A stretch of DNA of 64,000 bases from Archilochus colubris (taxonomy: Eukaryota; Chordata; Aves; Apodiformes; Trochilidae). The notes under the pieces were generated by a model, which had not been told where the DNA came from, made no database searches, and saw nothing but the letters and a program-made list of their open reading frames with translations. Below are positions 38,501 to 52,210 of this stretch, piece by piece. Every line of letters starts with the position of its first letter. Within the stretch, counting starts at the first letter, position 1. Where the stretch lies: contig CM041085.1 of assembly GCA_023079485.1 (NCBI GenBank), forward strand, positions 35,201,121 through 35,265,120. The letters run 5' to 3'. The translations under genes and the position numbers were made by a program.

Positions 38501-39769
38501 TTAATTTTCAGAAAGAAATATTATTTCTCTTTTCAAAAAGCACCAAGTAAAATTTAATCAAGTATGGAAAACAGTTCTGATTTTGTTTGGGAGGATTTTA
38601 AGTCTTACTTGGTGACTTAAACAATATTGTTTACACCCAGAGACAAAAAGGCAGTTAAGGACTGATATTCCATTATCCACTTCAAATTCACTAAGAGTTT
38701 ATATTCTGTTTATTGGCAGTTTATATTTTGCTTATTGGCAGCACTGAAATATTACTGCAATTCCTTTTTTAAATTTTTTTTTTATTTTTATGTTTAATAA
38801 TACTGTTTCCAGAAGCTGTCTTCCATTTTGCTTGTGTTTTTTATTCACTGCTCAACACCACAGTCTTTCAGTATGTTTCATTGATTCAAGGCACAATGCA
38901 GCTAATGTTTTTGTATGTATTTGTTTTCCAGGGTTATCTCCACAGGGAAGTGGGTATTTGTTATTCCTCTAGTAGGAATTTTTGTTTTGCTATTTACATT
39001 AACAGTAATATATTTATATATATCATATGCCATTATATATTATTATACTTTATGATATGTACATTACATTAAATATATATTTTTATATTTATACAAATAC
39101 ACCAGGGGAAAAAAGGTCAGAGAACTGTCACTCTGGAAGAATGGTAAGTAGTACAGTAGCTGCCTATTCCTGCTAAAATGAGCAGCAGCAAAGGAAGATT
39201 TTTAGAAGTGATGAGTGGAGAACTTTCTTAATCTGTTTACATACACAAACACACACACGGACACATTTTGTGTATGCATGAAAAAATCTGCCCTCTTTGT
39301 AACAGCCACAGTAGAATAATTTCCCAAGATGAGGATACTTAAAATGTCTTTAGCTCATGACCTCAGCACCATACAATTCTACTATGTTCTACAAAAGGAA
39401 ATCTTAATAGGCAAGTAAATAGTCTACTTTGTTTCTGTCTGGGCTTTGTTTTGCTCTGAACCAAATAACAACCACGGTAAAGACAACCTGATCACCTAGA
39501 AAGAGAATGCAACATGGGATGGCAGCTTCTGTAGCACCCAAATCATTGAGAATCACAAGAAATATTCAGATTGAGAAGAATTTGCGGTCTTAAATCTCAC
39601 TGATGCTTTTAAAAATCTCCCACAATTTTATCTTATCCTCTCAGAGCTACCCAGGCAATTCCACTCACTGCAATGGAATAATTCGTGGAGTACATGAGAG
39701 GAATATCATGCCCTTCATCTCTACATGACAGAAGAACTTCCTTTTCTTCCAAGGGAGAGTTTGCAATTT
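38501..39769. other. AT-rich DNA with simple repeats
   Basis: GTTTATATTCTGTTTATTGG and its near copy form a 22-bp tandem duplication at 38,697-38,740. An A/T-only stretch with many TATA and ATAT runs covers about 39,000-39,095. A short CA run lies at about 39,243-39,258. No gene is seen. Confidence 0.65.
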
Positions 39770-39890
39770 AAATGCTCAGACTCAGAAATGGGAGTATGGA
39801 ACCCCTGAGGCTTTGAACAAGTTTCTTAATCTTCCAGTTCCAGGCTCTTCATCTGTGAAAAAGGGGGTAATACTTTCTAGCACTGTAACA
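39770..39890 (+). mobile_element. MIR-like SINE core (ancient)
   Basis: GAACAAGTTTCTTAATCTTC, then CTCTTCATCTGTGAAAAAGG and GGTAATACTT, follow in order the conserved core and 3' part of MIR SINEs (the block around CTTAACCTC, CTCATCTGTAAAATGGGG and ATAATA). It runs in the plus direction. The divergence fits a very old insertion, dating from before the bird and mammal lineages split or soon after. The 5' tRNA-related head is not recognisable. Confidence 0.72.
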
Positions 39891-41977
39891 AATAAACAAT
39901 AATCAGAGTGCTTGCTGCCTCCTGCCATGGGACAGGTGTCTTACTGCCTGGGAAAAGAAGAGAAAAGAGATTTCTTACCAGTGCTTTTTCTCCTGATGCC
40001 TACAACAAATGGCATTCTGTAATTCAAATACGTGATGTGTTCATAATGTAGGCTGAATACAAGAACTGCTTTCGGACTGTAAAAACACTTATTAACTAGC
40101 ACATGATGTTGGTATTATTTTCCAGTTATGGCAGTGAGATGTAATTGTTTTAAAAATTTTGGGGGACTCACAACTTCTCATACAAATCTTTTAAGTTTTA
40201 CTTATAACCATAGTGAGACTATAACAGAGGAAAATGTATTTACTAGCTCCTAATTCAAAGAAGAATCTTGTGTTCCTCAAGTTGAAGTAAGTAATTGGTC
40301 TCAAATTTCATCTCCTAAACCACCTTCAGCAAAAAACGACCTTCTGTATTATGCTCTGGTAGGCACATAGCATTGGCTTTTGACCTGCTTACATTGCAGC
40401 TTTACCACTCCCTAGCACTGCCTCATTGACACACCCCTGAGACAGATTTCTAGGTAGGCACCATAAGTAAAGTGTAACCTGAGATGCAAAGCATCATATA
40501 AGTGAAAAGAGACCCAGTAGTCATCTCCAAGGAGCTGATTATTTGGATCAATTCTTCTTCTTAGCCCTCCTCTAAACATAGCTCCCTGCCTCTGACAAAG
40601 AACAGACTCTTCTGCATGTCCTTTCTGGCAACTGCACAGGAGCAGAAGCCTTAAGTACTCCCTGCCTCCCACAATCACGAGGAACTGTGGGATAAATAGA
40701 GTAGCCTCCCAGTATAAAGGAAGTACAGCATTATATAACAATATTGAATTAAAATCTATAGCACAGCTAGACACAGTCACACAGCTACAACTTCTGTGTT
40801 CCTGCACTGAGACCTTTAGAATGCTGGAAAATCTTCACTGTCATGAAACACATTCACTGGCTTTTCTATTAAATACCAAAATGATTATCACATGCCAGTG
40901 TGTTATTTGCCACACCATTTAGTTTAGCATTTATGGGTTTTCACCCTCTCTGCCAAAAAACTCCCAGCAAGAATCAGGGACCTTGTCAAAATGGCTGATT
41001 TAAGTTTAATTTGTTCTCAGACTGTGCGGGACAAAGCCATGACATTAAATTACCACTATCACAAAGCACTTCAATATTTTTCAGTGATTGAAACACTTGA
41101 CAAGTAACTTCTTAGCACATGTATGAAGGCTGACTAAATCCCCATCTCTATCAATTATCCCACGGAGCTTCAAGAAGCTGAAACTTTCTGTCTTTTTATA
41201 CTCACAGATTTCTGCAGCCTTCCAACCACTGCTCAAGATGATGGAGTCAAAGATGTTTTCAGAACTCTGTTTTAAAAATCTCATACTCCTCAGTTCAAAA
41301 TTTTAAAAACAGGGGAAAAAGCTTCATGGCTGGAAGCAAATGATGGAATGAAGCAGGAGAAGAAATAACAGCAGGAAATCATTCTATCAGCAAAGGCTGA
41401 TGCCTTTCTTTGGGAACTCTTCTCGTGAATCTTGTAATTCAGTAGCTTTCACTACATCAGTGGAACACCACTCATTTATTAAATCTTTTCGCAGTCACAA
41501 AATCCTATCAAGGGTCTTCTTTCATTTAAAATCTATCTTTCAGGTTTCATTCCTAGTCTCCACAGACCACTTTTATGATAATAATACTGAGAAGTCTAAA
41601 TTAAGTTCAGTATAAAGAAAATGGAGAAATCCTTGAAATCAAGCAGGGTTCATCTTTGATAAACTACAATAACCTGCTCCATACTTCAGCTCAATGCTGT
41701 TTGTAATATCTCTCCCTTGAGTACTGCATTACTGCTGGATACTAGTACTTGAGCAAACTGAACAGAAAATAATGTAGTATTTCTTTTGGCTCTACCTTCT
41801 ATGGATATAAGGCAGTCGTGTTTGTCTTTTTAATTTTGCTTTTAAAAGAGAACACCTCCAAAGGAATCTTTGCTGCACTGCCAAATACAGTATATAGCTA
41901 CAGGATGCGACACAGAAGTTTCAGCTAATTGCTCCTGCACTAGGATAAAAAAGCAGTTTCTGCTCTACTAGATATAA
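39891..41977. other. unique AT-rich DNA, no gene supported
   Basis: A 131-codon minus-strand open frame (40,412-40,807) has no recognisable domain and no splice context that convinced me. Nothing else is seen. Confidence 0.55.
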
Positions 41978-42010
41978 GGGGTGTGGGGAGGTGGGGGTGT
42001 GGAGGTGGTG
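41978..42010 (+). repeat. G-rich tract with quadruplex potential
   Basis: On the plus strand three runs of four or five G lie within about 20 bp (GGGGTGTGGGGAGGTGGGGG). Several GG pairs follow (TGTGGAGGTGG). A three-tier quadruplex would need a fourth long run, which is missing, but two-tier forms are possible. Confidence 0.7.
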
Positions 42011-45000
42011 TCTCACAGAGATCTAGGACAAGGAATGAAGACTCTTTCAAAACCTTTCTGTCGGAAGGTTGGGGACCTGCCATAACACAGGCTGTGAGCT
42101 CTTAAGAAAATACATTTTCCAGCCTTCTTATTTAACAGAGTGAAATACCTGTTAAAAAGGACCTTCCTACTGTCCTATCTCTATCACCAAAAGACATATA
42201 CATTGCATCTGACCACTTTCCTACTTTCCTGAATTTCCCTTTCCAACAACCCATTCCCAGGCCCAGTGCTCTCTGCTGTGTTGCTTTTGGGAAATGGGAA
42301 GCTGGGTCATGGCTGTACTTGTCACTGCTTTTCCAGTTGCTCTTGCTACCTCTAGCAGGTCTTTAATGTTTAGCCTTATGCATGTTACTGTGATTAGTAA
42401 TAATCCACAAATAAGAGGAATTTTGACTAAGTAGATACAATATAAATATGTGGAAGGACAATGGCTTTTTGTTTTTGTCAGCAATTAGGCTTTCAATACT
42501 TTTTTGGAAAAAACCAAAACTAAACAAGTTAAGCTTTACCTTGTATAGCAAAGAAACTATAAAATTAAACTGAATCAATTCATGACCAAAAAGCAAATTT
42601 TCCAAGGAAATATGAAGGAATTACTTAACTCTTTATAATCACAAAAAACTTTATTACATCATCTCTTTATGATTCAACTACTAAAACTAGATCCTACCAA
42701 GGAATATTTGTGGTTTTCCAAAGACCCCATCGAAGAAGCTAGTACCTGTTGTCATTCTTGGAGAGCTATGTGGTAAGTGATGGTCAAAAACATTTTCCTG
42801 TAGGCTGATGTGCAGGCAAGGGAGAAATTGCCGCACTGCATTCATTCTCTAGGGAGCTGGAGTAGGTTCTTAGGAGAATACAAGCAAAAAAACAAAGAGA
42901 TGAGCCCTGAATAAATATGTGTAACTCTTAAATAATGTAAACAGAATGGGATGACTTGAATGCCTAATGCTGAAGGATGAGTGTTTTCCTTGATAGGCCC
43001 AAGATATTTTTCGAGATCATTTCATCCATGTGAAATTCTTAGCTGTATATGACTGCTAAAAACTACTGCTTTGACTAGAACAGCCAACTTTTCAGCGGAG
43101 AAGTGAAATACTTTGCATTCATGGGTCTAAAGCTTTCACTCATTCAAGCTGAGTCCCATTGTTGTAATTAGTCTGCTTGTTTTACAGTATGAAATTTATC
43201 AGACTTCAATCCTTGCTGCAAACTTTTCTTTGCATATGACAGTTTGGTGTACAGATTTCAGATAAGGTATATAAACAATACTAAATCATTCAAAACCAGT
43301 GACCATCCTGTTTGCACTGTATTTATAGATCAATGACTCCATGAGCAAGTGTTCCTTGCACAGAAGAAAACTCAGCTTTCTTATATGCTACAGTTTGACA
43401 GTGAATAAACAGACAGTAAAATGAATTATTGACAGTGAAGACTTGAAGCTCTTGAATGATGCCACAGACAAATCTGAATCTACAAAGGAATATAAATGCA
43501 GGCAATGGAGAATAAAAAAACTGCCAGAATGCATCTTCTCAAGCACTGTAGTTTGGAGCAAAAATGCACCTTCAAAGTAGAACTCCTAGTCACCATCATC
43601 TCCCATGCTTTGATTCACATTGTGACATGGTCTGGAGCATGAACTTGACTCATTTCTGGTGAAACTGAACTGAAAGATGTGCTTCAAGAGCTCTCTTGAT
43701 GCCATATGCTGCTAGTTCACATTAATGCCTACGGGATGGAGTTGAGCTAACTTGAGGCAGAATTCCTGAAATGCTAATAGTATGGTCACTGTATCTCTAG
43801 CACCAACTATTTCACTTTGTGGATCCATTATTGCATCTCCATTTGCTAATGCACATGCAGCCTTAATATATTGTCAGGACAGCAAACTATAAAGAAGTTC
43901 AAGAAGGGAATGATGCACTGCATGTTTTCAGAAGACACGGATCACAAATCAGCATGTGTTCTAGTCTGCAGATTGAACTTCAGTTTTGTGTACATACAAA
44001 AATTTGATTATAGAATCTGTAAATTCAAATTACTTCAGACTGAGAGTGATAATGTTGCCACTTGAAGTTTAGATGTGAGCTGGAAGTCTGGATCCCCTGT
44101 CAGTAAAGAGATATGCTAAGTTAAATATTGTTCCAGAGACAAATTCAGAGCATAACTGTTTGAATTACTGAATTTAAGGAAACTTTCTTTTGATCCTAAT
44201 ATAAAATATACTGCTTAGAAATCAATATTCAGACTTCCTCATTATGAAGTGATCTACTGAAAGTCATCTCTTGATGGATTCTCTGCTTTCAGGGATGGAA
44301 ACAGCTAAAGAGAAGAATACAAGTCAGGAGTTTGTTTAAAGCTGAAGTGTTGTTCTCTCTTTAAATTTGTTTTTCCCAGGTAGTTGCAACTGTTGTGGAG
44401 AATGTCAAATGATGGCTATGGAAAGCATGAGGCATACATGCAATAGTAGGCTGCCCACTGTCAACAGGATAGGGCTTTGACATGAAGAGCCATAATATGG
44501 TAATTATTCAACAAAGTAATATACATGCACCCTTTTTAATTTCTTTGTCCCTGGATGTTTGGGGGTTGGCAAAATTTAGTTTTAGCTTGTGTTTTTTCTT
44601 ATTCCACATCTCTGTCCATTCTCCTGAAGAAATTATTGATAATTATACTTTCACCTACAGAAAGGCAGAAACCGTGAGCAATTCACAGAATTACCATAAT
44701 TATAGTACCAAACAGTGATTCCTTTCCTGCGATACAAATGTGTCAGGGAAATTAAGCCATTAAAAAAACCAAAACAAAACAAAAAACCCAAAGTGGTCTG
44801 ACAAAATCCTTTTTAGATGGAACACCAGCAAATCAACACTCAATTCAAAACAGAAATACTTTTAAAGCAACTCTTTCTATTAACAGAAAGAATGTATGAC
44901 AACCTTACTTTTTTAGAACATGGGATCTGAAAGCCCATTCAGAATACTCTCATTCAACCTTCTTTTGATTCTCCAAGTTAAAATATGACAGTAATGAAAA

Positions 45001-48000
45001 AGATGTTCAGTTGAAGCTTCAAAATAAGATGCCATGTTTGGACGTGGGTACAAGTGCAAACAAGATGAGTTTCTCCTTTTTGTTCCATGTTATAACTTAA
45101 CCAAACTGGCTGAAACTTTTCATATTTTAATGTATACTAAAACCTCCAATAAGTAAAACTTCATCTTGTCAGCTTCTTGATGTATCATCATCATCATATT
45201 TGATGATTTTCTATTTTACATATTTTGTCTATTATGCTATTTAAAGTGACTCTCTAAGAGACAGAGGCATCTCATTCAAATGAAACATTCCCTGTGATTC
45301 AGTTATATCAACTGCCTTTAATGGAAAAAAATCCCACTGTTGCTTACTGCTGTCAGGGTTTAGGAGACAATATAGCTACTGGTAATAATAGCTCTAATAG
45401 ATAATAGCTGTGGTGAACCTGATCCTATTTCTCCTGGTGTATCACAAACAAAATTGTTCACTGAGTTCCAACCAACCAACCACAATAATAAACTACATTT
45501 CAAGGAATAATGAGCATCATGAGGCTCCTTTCCAACAGAAACTTCATCACAAAGAACAGTCCAAGAGTAAATGTGTTCATGTTGACATTTTGAGTCCCTG
45601 TCAGCAACATGCAAAGATTCATCACTTCAAGGTGCTTGCTTTCTGGATGACTGTAAGTTGTATGGCAGTGGGATGAGCAGTGAAAATGAGTGGTTGGGCT
45701 TGCATGCTCTTAGGCACCTTATGGACATGAAGGATGAGGGCAGTGCCAATCTTCAGAAAGCTTAACACAGTACCAAGGATGGAATCCAACAGTGCCATTT
45801 GTGCAAAATGTGTTTCGGATTGTATCTAGACTATAGGGGAACTTACTGTTAATTCACCTCTCTACATATGTTGTATACACAAGCCTGAATATCTTGGTGG
45901 AGACAAATAGCAGACAAATGAAGTTAATAAAAATTGAATGCCTAAAGAGTCATGGGCTACAGAACAAGCCAACAGAATAAAGCCAATTGCCAAAGACCTC
46001 AAGCTGCTCTGTAAGCAGAAATCTTTAACAGATAATAGAAAAGGATTATGTAATTAGAACAAGAAGAAAGTGTTCAGCTTGGGTATTACTCTTAAATTAC
46101 CAAAAGGCTTCACTTTACACTTTGAATAATTTCTGTGAGTTTCTTCAGTGCTACCAGATGTGTGACTAATTTGGATTCTAGTAATAGCAAAATTTATCTA
46201 AATTCTTTAGCACCAGGGGCCACCAGATAAGTTTTCACTTAAACAAAAATATTTTTTCAAAAAGCTTGGAAACATGAGTAGGCTGTAGCCTCATTGTTCA
46301 AAAATCAGGTAATAAAAGCACCTGATCACTCATTAATAATAAACTTGTCATTAAAGTGGAAAATATTCCTTTAGGCTATACAGCAGCATGTTAGCTTCCT
46401 AATTAAAAATAAATTAACTGCTGAAGATTGTACTAAGTAATATCCACAATAACAAAGTCTTTTTTTTCAGCAGGCAAGAACTCCTTTCAGTTCTATTTAG
46501 GAGCTCCTTAAAGAACTGATGCATGATGAGTAGACAATTATGAATAAATCTTGAGAAACCAACTTGCATAATTTCCCCTGGACTCCTGACACTTCTTGTT
46601 GATTGAAGCTAATTACTTGCACGACCTCCTACAAGCCAAAAAGCAATTTTACTCCTATAAAGGGCATTCAATAAACCTGTTCTTTTTCTGAACACAGATA
46701 ATAGGAATCTGGTTAAGTTCATTATAAAGAAAAAAAAAAAGGGTCCCAGAAAGCTTTGTAAAAGGGTTTATCACATATAAATAATGAAAGCATTAACAAG
46801 TACAATTTCTCATAGCTGGAGTTTCTTCTTACTTAGTCTTTCAGGAGCAGAAAATGTTTCCTATGAAATACTGAACTGGGTTATGAACCTGGAATGGATG
46901 TTAGTTGGCCCCACCATGCTCTATGGGAGCTCTGCTACTGCATGCCAGTGCTGACCACTGGAGTGCTTTTTGCTGTTTCATAGAGCAAATGAACCAAACA
47001 AGAACCAATGGCAAGAACCAAACATTCAGGGAAATTCAAGCATGTTTAGTGAACTAGCTATTTAATTATCTTGCTTTTACCTTCAGCTATGTCGTGATAC
47101 GGTCAGTGTCCTTCACTGGAAGGAAAGATATAGTTCTAAAAGATGAAGTATAAACCTCATACAGCTAGTTTAGTGGATAACATTGAAGTATGGTTATCTC
47201 TAAATTATAGGGGGTTCTGTAAGTTATTCTGTGACCTATAACACTGTTCAGAATACCTGTGGCATTGCAGGTCGTGACAATGTTTTAACAAGCTCTTCAG
47301 TTATGAGATTTACAAAGGGGTTCTTTAAGACAGCCTTACATCTGTTCTCTGCATACCTGTACTAGTCTGCCAGCCTGAAAGAGCAACACTTTTTTAGTAT
47401 ACAAAGACAGGTCATCCAACAATGGAAAAATAGCCTAAGGACACTGTCTGCAAGATTCTGATTGACTCAGATTGCACTGAGGTCAAATACCTACTCTTAG
47501 CCATGAGCAGTTGGAGTTCCATTAATCTTCTTACCTTAGAAACCACAGGCAACTCCCTTGGAACGCAGTAACATTAGCAATTTACTATTATTTTATCATG
47601 GTTTAAAGTATTCTGGCTGTGACAATCATTACTTATGGCTGATTTGTTTCTGAATAATTCTATATTAAAGGCTAGAATTTATTACTCCAAACTTTTGCCT
47701 CTCCAGAGGAGGGAACCCGTATGAACATTTTATCTGGATTCCTTAATTATTATTATTATTAGACTATTTCTTTATATTTTTTTATTCTCAGGATTTTGCT
47801 ATTGCTGAAAACTTTAATTTATTTATCTGATACACGAATAGCTGTGGCCATCCAGCTTGCAAAGATCTATATGCAGCCTTACTGCAGCACATGAATAAGC
47901 AGCAGAAAACATAGCAATGTAAAGTTTGCAGCTAAAATAGCAAAATCTCTGAAATTCCCAACTGACATTCCTAACTCCATTGTTAGTTCAGTCAGCTTGC

Positions 48001-50907
48001 CAAGTCTTTATATTTTACAATGTAGACCACAGATTCAACTATGAACACTAAATTAAATGTTGAAAGAAAGATGGTTATACAGAATGCTTTCTTTAGGTAG
48101 CATCACTTAGTATCTTGTGGACAGACAGTATCTATATAGATAGATAAAGATAACTACTTTCCTGCTCTTTGAGTTCTTCCCTGCTTCCTCACTCCAGTTA
48201 TTCATTTAACAGTTTCTGTGAAACATTTATTGGTTTTTTAACTTAATTTCCTACATTAGAATGAAGAAGAGAAAATATTTGCAAACCACTCTCCTGAATC
48301 TGAGTATCTTCAGGAGCTGAACAGGGTTGACCTGACTAAAAAGGAACTATAAAAATCTACCAGGGCTCATTATATAAGCAAGAATCAGCCAGAATGCAGA
48401 AGCATGTCAAAGGTCCTCCTCGAGGCATTTCCCAATTGTTTTACATTGCCTGAATACTGCAAAGCAGTGAAAAGTTGAGGATCTGATTCTTAGCTATTAA
48501 AAAAATGATCTCCTAAAATATTTCTATATCTGGCATGACAGTTAAAACATTTGCCAGAGTAAATCCCCTAGGAAACCCATGATGCACAATTTAAGTCTTG
48601 AAAGAAAAGAAAACTAAATAACTAAGCAGAAAGCAAGCTAACCTCAATAATTGGAATAACATGTTACTGTAACCCTCTTGCTTCCTCCCCTTCATTCCCT
48701 CTCTTCTGGTCATTGCTTCCTTTCATCACGTCACTTTCAGATTTCCAGCTCTGAGGTAAAGTTCATAACTTTTCCATGATATCACTGATGCAGAGGCAAC
48801 AAGTGAAATGGTGACAATCTCAATACAAGAAATATAGATTTCCATGTTGAATTTTTGACTATGCTACTCCAGCACCTGCGCAGCGACAGAGACCTGATGC
48901 TGCTCAATCATCCTCTAAACCATTCTGTCACTCCATAAATTCAGTTCAGATCCAATTATGTGCTGAAATTACACCAGAGGCATACATTTGTACCTCAGTG
49001 AATGTTGGTCAGATTAGATAATAAATGCTTTAATAATAATTTATCACTCCATCCCTTCTGTTCTTTATCAGAATGGCTTGAGGTTTTTTTTGACTGATAT
49101 GTGCTGCATATTTTTTTTAAATGAAAGCAGACAGCGTGATGCTACGTGTGATATGAGATCTCTATTTAGATTATGCACATTCATTGAACAACAAATTAGG
49201 CCAGGAGAACCTAATGTTTCCTTTATCATGCTGTTTTATCTGAATTAGGAAAAGAATTATCACCATATGATGTGAATGAGCATGCGTTCAGCTGCTTCTT
49301 GTGAGACTGATTAGATGTTGCTGTGAACAAATGTAAATCAACAGCTTCAAATAGTAAAAAAGCTTCTTCTGAGAACCTGAAACACAATCTTTGAAGTTGA
49401 TGTAAGTAATGGCTACTGTATAATTCTGGCAGCTTGTCCCTGTTTCTGCTGTTGATGTAGATGTTTTTTCAAGTGCAACAGAGAGACTGGGGTAGGCAGA
49501 AAACTGGAAGAGACAGAACAGGGAGCACATAAAGTTTACACTGTATGGCACAAACAGTGGAAAATCAGAGAGCATTCTCCAAATACCAAGTGACAATTGC
49601 CAGGTGTGTTAGACTGACACTGTTCTGCAATTCTGAAGACATATATTTTTAATAGAATAATTTTTCTCTTTGTGATACAAGCTAGACAAAAAAGAAACCC
49701 AAATCTATTCAGCTCTCATGATAGGTTTTATTTCCTTGACGAGATACAAAGTATAATGTTCTGATATATTCACTAACCAACAGATTGGGAGACCTTTATT
49801 TCAACACTAGTAATACCTCAGGATATTACTAAATTTATTCTCTAATAATGATGATTCTTATTCAAATGTACAGGGCTCAATTTGCTGTCCTGCATGATAT
49901 GTAGAAAACAGCAACCTAATGGCTTAGTTGCTGTTTTCTGTCTCAAGGCTGCTGAACAGGGATTATCCACTACAGTCAGGCACATCGTCTTTGCTCATAA
50001 AACATACTGTATCTGTTGATATTCACTTATTTTCACCATTTACAGGTATCAGTGAAGAAAAATGTTTTAGTGCCAAAACCTTCAAGCACTCATTCATTTT
50101 TTTAACAAAGTAAATTGCTACTGAAACAATTAGGAATAAAAAATTATTTAAAACTGAGCAAAGATTTTATGTTTTTTAAAATCTTTGATTCTTTGGCATT
50201 TTTTAGATGAGAGTTTTTTAATCTTGGTCAGATATGTCAGCACAACAGATAATTTCAGATTTGAATAATTTTGGCAACTCTAGCAAAGAGATAGTTCTGG
50301 CCACCTTCACATACTAGATTTGTTTTTAATGTCTCAGTGCCACTTAAGCAGTTTTAAATGGACTTTTACTCTATTCTTCTCTCCCGTAATATTACTTGTT
50401 TTCCCTTCAATAGGTTTGCAGTAAATTCAGAAGAGAAAGACTGATGTTATCATGCGTTTGATCCAACAATCTGTTAAAAACCGACAACCCATTACGCCAC
50501 ACCATATGCTTCACTAAAATGGGTGTTTAACACGTGTGCCAAATTTCTCCAAAAATATTTAAAATAGTCCCCAGCCAGCTGACTAATGTGAACCAAACAG
50601 GTTTTATTTCTTGATAGATTTTATCCAACGATATGATGAATACCTCTTCCAAACAAAAATGCAGGGGCTGTAGTTCTCAGTGCGTGAAGGGCCTTCAAAT
50701 AAAACCAAGATGATTTTTGCTTAAAACTCTCTGCCAGACTGTCTTTGTTGATATTTCTAGATAGCTTAAGATACTAATATTACTTCTTATGCTTATCCTT
50801 TCAACAGAGACACTTGCTAAGAACATTATAGTTGAGGGGGAGCCATTTTTCTGTTCAAGCCATCTGTCTGTCTCAACAAGTTCAGCATGGTCTTCCTCAT
50901 TTGCTTC
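42011..50907. other. long unique AT-rich stretch, no gene seen
   Basis: Nearly 9 kb without a recognisable gene or transposon. Minor items are a CATCAT run near 45,187-45,200, a TTA run at 47,745-47,760 and A-rich tracts near 44,762-44,790 and 46,728-46,741. The minus-strand frame 49,288-49,596 (102 codons) has no domain. Confidence 0.55.
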
Positions 50908-50932
50908 TCTTTTAGTTTCTGAAACTAAAAGA
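50908..50932. repeat. near-perfect palindrome with IRF-like half-sites
   Basis: TCTTTTAGTTTC, one base, then GAAACTAAAAGA: 12-bp arms with no mismatch. Each arm holds GAAACT or its complement, the core recognised by interferon regulatory factors. Function is not shown. Confidence 0.75.
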
Positions 50933-52143
50933 TTTTATTTAAACCTAGCCTAGCATTTCTGTTTCTTTGTTTATAGCAGAAATATTTCTTGCTACAGAAG
51001 TGAAACATATGGCTTTGGCCAAATATAGCATTTAAAAAAGATATTATGCTGTTTTTCTTTGGTGACTTAAAGTCCCTTCTTCTTCAGATGGCTGAACCAA
51101 AAGATTGGTCACTGATGTTGTCTCTTTACTGATCAGAGGAAACATTAGTGGAGAAAGAATTAAGAAATTAATCCAGACTAAGAAAACTTTTAGAAAAGGT
51201 AATCCTACCCTGACTGTCCCCTGTGATACGTGTCCAAGCTCCATTGATCATATTTCTCCCACGCAAACTGACCACCGTGATTCAAAGGGGATTGCTCAGC
51301 AATCTTCCTGAGCAGTAAAGGAAGCAAAGGCCTATCAAGTATAGAGTAGAGCCTCTATTGTATTTCAAGTAAAGTAGTATTTAAACGAAAGCAGTAAATT
51401 TTTTTTTATGTAAACAGAAATGCATTTTCCATCAAAGACTGAGAGACAATGAAAATCGTTCATCGCTGTATCTATCACAATAAGTATAAAAATATAAATA
51501 AATATTGCCACAAAAAAGGAAAATAATCTTCCCCAAATGGGAAGTAATCTCAATAATCTCAAAAACAATTCCATTAATCTCAGTCTTTTAAGTTTCAGTG
51601 ACTCATCTTTCATGGAAAAGTAATGAACCTTTTGGATATCTATTCCTTTAAAAATTTCACTGAAGTACTGTGAGAATTGCTGTTAAGAGAGAACAAGGAT
51701 AATCTGTATTAACAGGTCGCAGTCTTTGACAGAACATTAATTTCTAGAAGCTCCTGAAACTTCTGATGTTTGCTAGTATCATCAGTTGACACACAGCCTG
51801 ATCTGAAAATAATTCCATACAATTATTTCCTGGATTGTTTTTGCTTAAAATATTCTGATTTTATTACTTAGCTACAATGAATCACAACTAGCCTTTGATT
51901 ACAGGACAAGGTGAGAAATGGCAGTGCAAAGAGTGAGTTGCAAAGTTACTGGGTGGCTCAAGCAGCAGATGGGTTGCTTTCCAAAAAAAATCTGTCAACT
52001 GGCAGGAGATATGTTAGACTGAGAAAACAATATCTCAGTTTTGTGGAAACAGCTCCTGCAGTGGCATTCATTTTTACTGGGAGACAGACTGTCTCACTGC
52101 GAGCTTTCAGCTGCAGCACAGGGAAGGACTTTTCAAATTCCCT

Positions 52144-52146
<3 letters not shown>
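50933..52146. other. unique AT-rich DNA, no gene seen
   Basis: Frames at 51,044-51,244 (minus), 51,105-51,311 (plus) and 51,911-52,228 (plus) have no recognisable domain. The last one runs into the microsatellite. Confidence 0.55.
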
Positions 52147-52207
<61 letters not shown>

Positions 52208-52210
52208 CAC
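52147..52210. repeat. compound microsatellite (TC)15(AC)17
   Basis: Fifteen TC units (52,147-52,176) run straight into AC units (52,177-52,210), with a single G interruption at 52,201. The open frames crossing it, with SLSLSL and THTHTH or VCVCV products, are artefacts. Confidence 0.98.

Noticed and set aside
40412..40807. 131-codon minus-strand open frame
   Set aside because: No recognisable domain and no transcript-like context.
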